A stretch of DNA of 64,000 nucleotides from Notospermus geniculatus (Eukaryota; Nemertea; Pilidiophora; Heteronemertea; Lineidae). The number at the start of each line of letters is the position of its first letter. The first letter of the stretch is position 1. Where the stretch lies: positions 30,390-94,389 of the forward strand of contig NMRB01000179.1 of NCBI GenBank assembly GCA_002633025.1, read 5' to 3'. A program made the position numbers and the translations under genes. Shown here in pieces: positions 57,356 through 64,000 of this stretch. The notes beneath the pieces were generated by a model that was given only the letters and a program-made list of their open reading frames with translations, was not told where the DNA came from and ran no database searches.

Positions 57356-57472
57356 CCCGTATGCTAAAAGCCTCCTTAAGTCTAAGGTCCACTTTTAAGC
57401 TTTTGTATTCTGCCCTGCAAACAATAGCTAAAGGTAGACCTTAGAGTTAAGGAAGCTTCTAGAATACGGCCC
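57356..57472. repeat. ATTCTAGAAGC MITE beside the exon 2 acceptor (unit A)
   Basis: Ends 25 bases before GPCR exon 2. The equivalent copy in unit B is at about 62870-62987. The minus-strand paralogue lacks it. Confidence 0.75.
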
Positions 57473-59954
57473 TTCGTCTCTTTGTTATCGACTTCAGGTT
57501 GCTGTGGTACCAGGCCTATGGTTTTGGAATCCTCTCCGGATTTTTTCTTGCCGAGATGACGATTGATCGACTGATTGTGGTCAGATTCCCGATGGCAGCT
57601 CCAAGGCTGTGCACAACACGACGGGCCTGCGTCACCATGACAACAACAGCCATTTTGATCCTTGGTCTCAACCTTTACATATTTTTTACGTTCAAGCATA
57701 TACTAGATGAAGAGACAGGTAAGAAATCACCAGTAGACACTATATTCACATAGACTACAAGAGCTGGTCGCATTTACAAAACAACGATTACGAGGAAATC
57801 CAGGAAGTTTCTGCCGGGCATTCCGACTTACAATAGCCCTTTTCCAAAATCACGTGACGTCTTTGTGCGGAGCTACGTTTAGGGGCCCCTAGATTTTATT
57901 ACTTAAGGTCTGCTTCCTATGGCGGGGTGGAGGATGGACGCGTGCAGCTACATGTAGGCCTACCAATAGAGAATCTCATAACGGGTGTAGGCACTGGGCG
58001 TTTTATTGGCAAAGGCATCAGACATTAGTTAGTCTCCGCCACGTAGTGGCCGGGCGGAGACTCTTGTGTTAGGAAACTTTCTCGGCCAAACCAACCTCAG
58101 ACCAGCAGGCTTACGTGCCTATGCGTGTGTGCACGCTGCAGTGCTTCATGGGCTCCATGCAGTGTCGTAATTTTGTCAAGCTATAACACGAAGTTTTGAC
58201 GAAACTATCTTATAATAAAATAGTTTGCTGTAAGGATTTGTCACTTGTATTATTATTTCATTTCCACATTGGGTGTATGTTGTTTGATGGATCCGAAATG
58301 CTGATGTTTACGACGTTTTGCGGCACGAGTGCCGTACGATTCTGCCATGCCCAGGCAACCATGGCAACATGTAGGCCTACATGGCCAATGCATGAATGTG
58401 CATCATGTGCACAGTGCATAGGCCTACGTGCGGCATTGCATGCATTGTGGACGCATCTCTCGGACATGTCTCATTGTTACTTCTTTCTGTCAGATACAGC
58501 GCACCGTGGCGGAGACTCCAGAGTCTACCTGCAGATACTCAACTGCAAGTTCATTCCAAATCCCAGGTTTCAGCCGGGATCTGATCCGCAACGGCTGGGT
58601 CAAATTCAACATAGGGCCTACCATACATCAATTAACTTGCCAAGAAAGACAAGTCAATCGACGTATGTTTCATCAAAATCGGCCCAGCCGTTGCGGAGCT
58701 ATCGTTGATGAACCTCGCGCCAATCGGAACTGGAATGGAGAGTAGTTTTTATCTACATCGGGTTAAATGTAGCCTACAGCGAAACTACTCTGATCGGACA
58801 CCTCTGCCATTTGCAATGGTTCCGGAAACATCTTTAGAGTGGTTTCAGCGTAGGTAACGATCGATGATCTCGTTTTCAACAACGTCACAGGTTTTAGCAT
58901 TCTGCGCATGTCAGTCGGCGACCATGCTTTAGAAGCGCTAGGAAATTCGGCACAACTCGCCATTGGAACACTCTTGCCTTTCGTTATCATCGTGTTCTGC
59001 AATGTCTGGATCATCATAACGTTACACACAGCATCCAAACAAAGGCTTAAAATGGGAGTCAGTGAGGATGGTCGAAAAACTAAGGAAAAAGAAACTAATT
59101 ATTTGACCAGAATGTTGATTCTTGTTAGCATTGCTTACGTTTTGACGTCAATACCTTACAGACTGTTTGACGTCATAATGGGGCTTGAAGTGATTAAGAG
59201 TCATTACAACATGTATTTGGAATACTGGAATTTGCGATATTACAATCAACACTTCATTCTTTCTCATATTTGGATTATGAACTATGGAATCAACTTTTAT
59301 CTTTACTGCATGGGAGGTGGCAAGAAGTACAGGAATGACGTCAAGGAAAGGTTGAAGACAATCTTCATTTGTTGCAAAAACAATAATTAGGCCTAGTCCG
59401 AATGCAGACCTTCCCTGGCTTTTGTCGGAAGCAAGACATTTATCACGATCGTGGTAAAGTGGTAGTTCTAGGTAGAATGTTGCAATGAATGTATCCTGAA
59501 AATTATCAGTTCCTAGCAAAGTATCCGTCGAATGACGGGTCATGAAGCGGGGGGTGGTTCCATAATGTCAGTCCCGTTAACAGTGGTCCTCTAAATTTCG
59601 GTCATGTGCAGCGTTGTCCAGTAGCTACCGGTGATCCCGCAAACGATGTGACGCTCAACAAAATCGTATGGGTTCGGAGCCGAGGTGCGTGATCAGCGAT
59701 TGAAAATCGACCATGAGACTTGGCTGGGAAAGATGGCTATTTCTTAATTTTTGCAGCGTAGTTCTGGTAACTACCTAAACATTTCCTCCTGTTCTATATG
59801 AAGATGGACATGCTGAACACATTTCAGCTTCTTACCACACACTAAACCTGCACATTTCCAAGACGGCCGCCCTTTTTAGGGGAACCAAAGAGATAAAACA
59901 GTAGGGGTCAAAAATTTGATGTCTTGAAATCATATCAACATGGGTACCAAATTA

Positions 59955-60068
59955 AAGGGACTCTAGAGGGAACCGGCTATCAGGCTACTATGAGTACCAT
60001 TTAGCTTCAACCAGCTGGCGCCACTGGTATCCGTGGTATCCGTGAGTTCCCTCTAGAGTCCCTTTAAA
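59955..60068. repeat. Palindromic TIR element at the border of unit B
   Basis: Ends AAAGGGACTCTAGAGGGAAC and complement. It lies about 18 bases before the start of the duplicated unit B. Confidence 0.65.
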
Positions 60069-60085
60069 GGTCTCAGTTAGTACAA

Positions 60086-63000
60086 CAACAGGCCATGGGT
60101 TTCATTCCCCAAAATGAACACTCCAACCCTTGCGGGGGAAGGCCAAAAAGGGCCAAAAATTCGACTTTATGCACACGTGCGTAAAAGCACAGGCATTTTA
60201 CGGCCTTTGGCACTGTTGTTCATCAACGTGCATGTTTGTGACTTTTTGGTGAACGCCGTAGAAACCCGACGCAGGCACTTATTCTAGGTGTCTTCTGTCC
60301 CATTATACAGCGCTGGTTTTTTGCCATTTTCTCAAAACGTGAAAAAAATCAGATAGGCAATTACCTTAGCAGGGGGACGATGTTACAACGTTTGTTACAA
60401 CCGACCCCACCTATAGTTCAGGTCAAATGTGTGCTGCAATACCAAACCATGTGGAATTGGGCTTTATCACACTGGACCAGTTGTACAGGCTTTACATCAT
60501 TATTCAAATAGTATTCCAACAAACTTCTAAAACTGCACAGGCAGTAATTTAAGCAGGCGAGCTTTTCTGATCATGTCATTTTTTGCTTACATGTACATGT
60601 AGGCCTACTAAAATGGTTTTTGTCGATTTTTTGGAAAGTCAATTCGGACATTCAGATGCCGTTTGGTACAAAGACGGCAACTATCAATTTCAATGTAGGC
60701 CTATGTCAGGAATCTCAGCCCCTCTCAGTCGATATTCAAGGAAATATTAGACCTGTTACAACCTACTCCTGTTACAACCAACCCCGCTCTCCCCTGCGGC
60801 CAGAGGTCAGTTTACCCTGCATTACCGACAAACTCCTACGTGTACATCGCTGCAGGCATGTTTTTCACCAGCGGTAATGACACCTAATTAAGCCTTCATC
60901 GTGTACGCAAAAAATGTGTTCGTCGTTTTGTAATTTTGTAAGTAAATTGCTGCTTGTCTATCTGCTTGATGAACAGGGTATATTATGACAAGTTCCACAG
61001 TCATTAGTGATACGGTATTCACGACCGGCATCGACCGGTTCATCTTCGTTCTCGAAATTAGTGAGTTTTCGCAAATCTGACGAAACACGAACTACATGTA
61101 CGAAATACGAAATTCTACTTCATTTCCAGGATAATGTATTTCAGGAGATGGTTGGTGCCGCAAATGTCCCTGCTGCCAGTGCGTCTTTTAGCATATCACG
61201 TAAGACCGAGAGAGTAGGGTGCATCTTGAATTTTTAAATTTCCACTTCGTATCTACGAAGTGGAAACGAAAGATAAATTTCAAAGTTTAATATACACCGT
61301 AACTCAATCGGTCTAACGTCATACGCTAAAAGACGCTCTTGCAGCAGGCGATATTGGTACCAACCATCTCCTGAAATACATTACGTCATGGAAATTATAA
61401 GTCCAATTTCGTATTTCGTACTTCGTGTTACGTCAGATTTGGGAAACCTCACTATTGCTGATCGTACGAAAAACTAATCTGAGCCAACCCTCTATACCAC
61501 CCCGAGTCCTGGCCAAAGTTGAAGACGTATAACTAGCAACGGACACTAAGGCATACCTCCATCAGTTTCCAACTTCATAAGGAATCACCAATGCTACTTT
61601 TCGCTTTCATATCGTTCAGTCTGCTTTTGGGCGGGCGGCGATATGACTATACTTCATTACACATCCGATTGGCGCGAGGTTTTCAGCCGATATCTCCGCA
61701 ACGGCTGGGTCAAATTTGACACACCACACATCAATCGATTTGTCTTTTTTGCCGCTACAGCCATCATCACTGTCATTTTCCCCATAAACGTGACAGAAAA
61801 AAGTTCTATCACCAATCACAGTTTGTGTTTACGGCCGAAATGGCGGCCATTTTGAAATGACGCAATGCATCGCGCACGTGTAAACAGCAGTGAACACCAT
61901 GGCGAAATGAAATAGGTTTTGAGAAAGGGATCCGTTATGCGGGCCTTACGCGAAAAATGAAGATAGCAAAAAGATACCGACAAGAAAGACAAGTCAATTG
62001 ATGTATGGTATGTCGAATTTGACCCAGCCGTTGCGAAGATATCGGATGAAAACCTCGCGCCAATCGGATGTGGAATGAAGTAGATGCCGCTGTATATGTT
62101 CGCGGATGTTGTGGTCTGCACAGCTGTCCATCCCACTTGCGTGATCAGCAACCAAGGAGATGACACCTGAACAGTACAACGTTACTATTTCATCGATCGA
62201 CAACTCCGTGGACGAAACGGTGATCATCCTGCGCCTGGTTTATCTCATCACGACGAAATACGTATGGATACCGATCACGGTCATAGGTTTAATTGGGAAT
62301 TTGCTCTTAATCAGCATCACACTACAGAAAGACAACCGGCGAATTTCAACGTGTAACTACATGACAGGCCTCGCCGTGGCTGATTCGTGTGTCCTTAACC
62401 AATATATTTGTTCTATGACTTTATTTTTCTACACTCAGGAAAAGCTGTCTGATTTTGTAATGCAGTAAGTAATATCTTATCATTACAGGGCGTCGTAACC
62501 CTCTTAGGTTTTTGCCGGAGGTATGGAGTCCACGACAGGCTACAGTCCATCTGTGTGGGGTCTTTTACTTGCCCTGGCATAGACACTCAGGAAGTTCGTT
62601 GGAGGAAGATAGACACTCAGGAAGTTCCTCGTGAAGTTCGTTGGCTAACTCTATGATAAACAAGCCATCGTTATTGGCAATTTACCTCAGACACCCCACC
62701 CCCACCCCGTGCCTTGACACCAAGGACGAATAGCCCTTTTAGGCTACACTGTTCGGACGTCGTAGTCAGCTGAGTAAAGATGGTAGGACGTAGAGAGCGA
62801 GTTTTGTACGTGCACCCAATGCATAGGCCTACATGTGTTCATGCAGACCTGCTTCGTTATCAGTCACCGGCCCGTATTCTAGAAGCCTCCTAAGTCTAAG
62901 GTCCACTTTTAAGCTTTTGTATTCTGCCCTGCAAACAATAGCTGAAGGTAGACCTTAGAGTTAAGGAAGCTTCTTGAATACGGCCCTTCGTCTCTTTGTC

Positions 63001-63341
63001 ATCGACTTCAGGTTGTTGTGGTACCAAGCCTATGGTTTTGGAATCCTCTCCGGATTCTTTCTTGCCGAGATGACGATTGATCGACTGATTGTGGTCAGAT
63101 TCCCGATGGCAGCTCCAAGGCTGTGCACAACACGACGGGCCTGCGTCACCATGACAACAACCGCCATTTTGATCCTTGGTCTCAACCTTTACATATTTTT
63201 TACGTTCAAGCATATACTAGATGAAGAGACAGGTAAGAAATCACCAGTAGACACTATTCACATAGACTACAAGAGATGCATTTACAAAACAACGATTACG
63301 AGGAAATCCAGGAAGTTTCTACCGGGCATTCCGACTTACAA
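60086..63341. repeat. Segmental duplication, unit B (GPCR exons 1 and 2)
   Basis: Direct duplicate of 53712-57833 without the three intron-1 insertions. Homology ends about 110 bases after exon 2. Confidence 0.85.
62160..63232 (+). CDS. Class A orphan GPCR, plus-strand copy B, 3' end outside window
   Basis: Exon 1 62160-62464 (305 nt; MTPEQYNVTISSIDNSVDET start, N-glycosylation sequon NVT, TM1 VIGLIGN, TM2 GLAVAD) and exon 2 63012-63232 (221 nt; TM3 TIDRLIVV, TM4). Splice sites and phases match the other copies. The last exon is not found in the remaining 768 bases; in copy A it starts 1172 bases after exon 2, so it probably lies beyond the window. Exon 1 is intact here, unlike copy A. Ligand and coupling unknown; it lacks the TM3 Cys as its paralogues do. 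Confidence 0.82.
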
Positions 63342-63443
63342 TCGGTCATCTACATTAGGTCCGACCGCAGGTCATTAAGACTTGGTCTTACCCGAGATGT
63401 TTTTGGTTGTTGCTGAGCAATAAATTACAAAGCATCTAAAGAC

Positions 63444-63810
63444 TAGCGGTGTTTCACCTTTCCGACTCCGACTTCAACAACGTGAATGAATTGCAGTCCA
63501 CTATGGACTGTCAAATACATACCACATATTGAAGGCAGAAAAATTTGGCCTTATAAATCGGAAGTGCGGATAAATAATGAATATTGTAGTCGTAATCCTA
63601 GTCGTTATACGACTTGAAACAGGACTATAATATTTGCGATTTATGTGCACTTCTGATTACGAGTCAAAATTATTCTGCCACAGAGTTATGGTATTTTACC
63701 ATTTGCCAACGTCTATCAAATCGTTTTTATCAAGGATGTCTACAGCGGACTGCAATTCATTCTGGTAGTTGAACTCGGAGTCGGAGTCGGAAAGGTGCTA
63801 AACCTCGCTA
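63444..63810. repeat. Foldback element (AGCGGTGTTTCACCTTTCCG ends)
   Basis: Left end 'CACCTTTCCGACTCCGACTT' pairs with right end 'GAGTCGGAGTCGGAAAGGTG'; inner sequence also pairs partly. It lies in intron 2 of GPCR copy B. Confidence 0.65.
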
Positions 63811-64000
63811 ATACTCGTAGGCCCTACACCTACTGTACTTCTGCTAGACCTACATGTGATGCGCATATGTTCGACATGGTCCGAGTAAAATTAGCAATAT
63901 CCAGAAATATTGGAATCTGGGAGTTGGTGGTGGGAGGGGGAGGGGGTCCGGGGTGGTGTATTAGGTTTCTCTCCCTGAGGCAGGCCTACTTGGAAGTAGG

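Larger units (their letters stand above)
53712..57833. repeat. Segmental duplication, unit A (GPCR exons 1 and 2)
   Basis: Matches 60086-63341 in direct orientation, starting at CAACAGGCCATGGG and ending in GACTTACAAT. Unit A is longer because intron 1 contains insertions absent from unit B (56162-56275, 56355-56425 and 56832-57084). Open frames shared by both units before exon 1 (such as 54263-54484) are conserved only through the duplication. Confidence 0.85.
55732..59390 (+). pseudogene. Class A orphan GPCR, plus-strand copy A, frameshifted near its start
   Basis: Exons 55732-56038, 57498-57718 and 58891-59390 have the same phases and splice sites as the minus-strand gene, and exons 2 and 3 are intact (TM3 TIDRLIVV, TM6 TSIPYR, TM7 MNYGINFYLYC, C terminus ICCKNNN). 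Exon 1 has a GT dinucleotide extra after ACAAC (near 55753) relative to copy B, so translation from ATG 55732 leaves the frame before TM1. The TM1-TM2 frame is otherwise open but has no ATG before TM2. A second upstream exon, a sequencing error, or a polymorphic null allele could each explain it. Without the insertion the length would match its paralogues (about 341 residues). Confidence 0.75.

Noticed and set aside
54263-60877. Conserved frames ending RVHRCRHVFHQR in both GPCR duplication units
   Set aside because: Conservation is explained by the recent duplication; no splice sites or domain support them.

Overview
The window is nuclear DNA from an animal. Genes are split into GT-AG exons, there is a 2A-bearing APE-type LINE, and palindromic TIR elements (MITE/foldback type) are very dense. 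The short motifs TAGGCCTA and ACATGTAC recur throughout. Together with the gene content (PTER, astacin-type peptidases, lineage-specific class A GPCRs) this suggests a marine invertebrate, most likely a non-vertebrate deuterostome (echinoderm, hemichordate or cephalochordate). The species cannot be fixed from sequence alone. There is one 544-base assembly gap (43681-44224) and two single Ns (22198, 49094), both next to duplicated sequence.

Layout. 0-6 kb: repeats, including a tandem duplication (2802-4151 / 4152-4871) whose second unit keeps the empty sites of three small transposons. 6.4-7.35 kb: an intronless astacin-like metallopeptidase (copy 1). 7.57-11.4 kb: a nearly full-length LINE with a 2A-like peptide, APE endonuclease and RT, broken by one in-frame stop. 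12.2-13.7 kb: two inverted tandem arrays. 14.27-20.42 kb, minus strand: a complete seven-exon phosphotriesterase-related (PTER) gene assembled from matching splice phases. 20.9-23.3 and 31.1-32.9 kb: a segmental duplication carrying astacin-like copies 2 (damaged) and 3 (intact). 24.7-31 kb: large inverted repeats.

34-40.7 kb, minus strand: a three-exon class A GPCR with a duplicated first exon. 42-48 kb: gap, foldbacks and weak exon candidates, including a kinase-like pair. 49.9-52.4 kb, minus strand: a three-exon gene, with a 25-nt microexon, for a small secreted Ser/Ala/Thr/Tyr-rich protein ending in SASAS repeats. 53.7-63.3 kb: two tandem plus-strand copies of the same GPCR. The first is frameshifted near its start; the second runs off the window before its last exon.

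There is no operon-like logic. The main theme is local gene-family expansion (three astacin-like genes, three or more GPCRs) in a locus continually reshaped by duplication and non-autonomous DNA transposons. The duplications act as natural before/after comparisons for many insertions.

The least ordinary items are the signal-less intronless astacin family with its C-terminal CGPNNGP module, the secreted SASAS-repeat protein, the GPCR family lacking several canonical residues, and the 2A-LINE.
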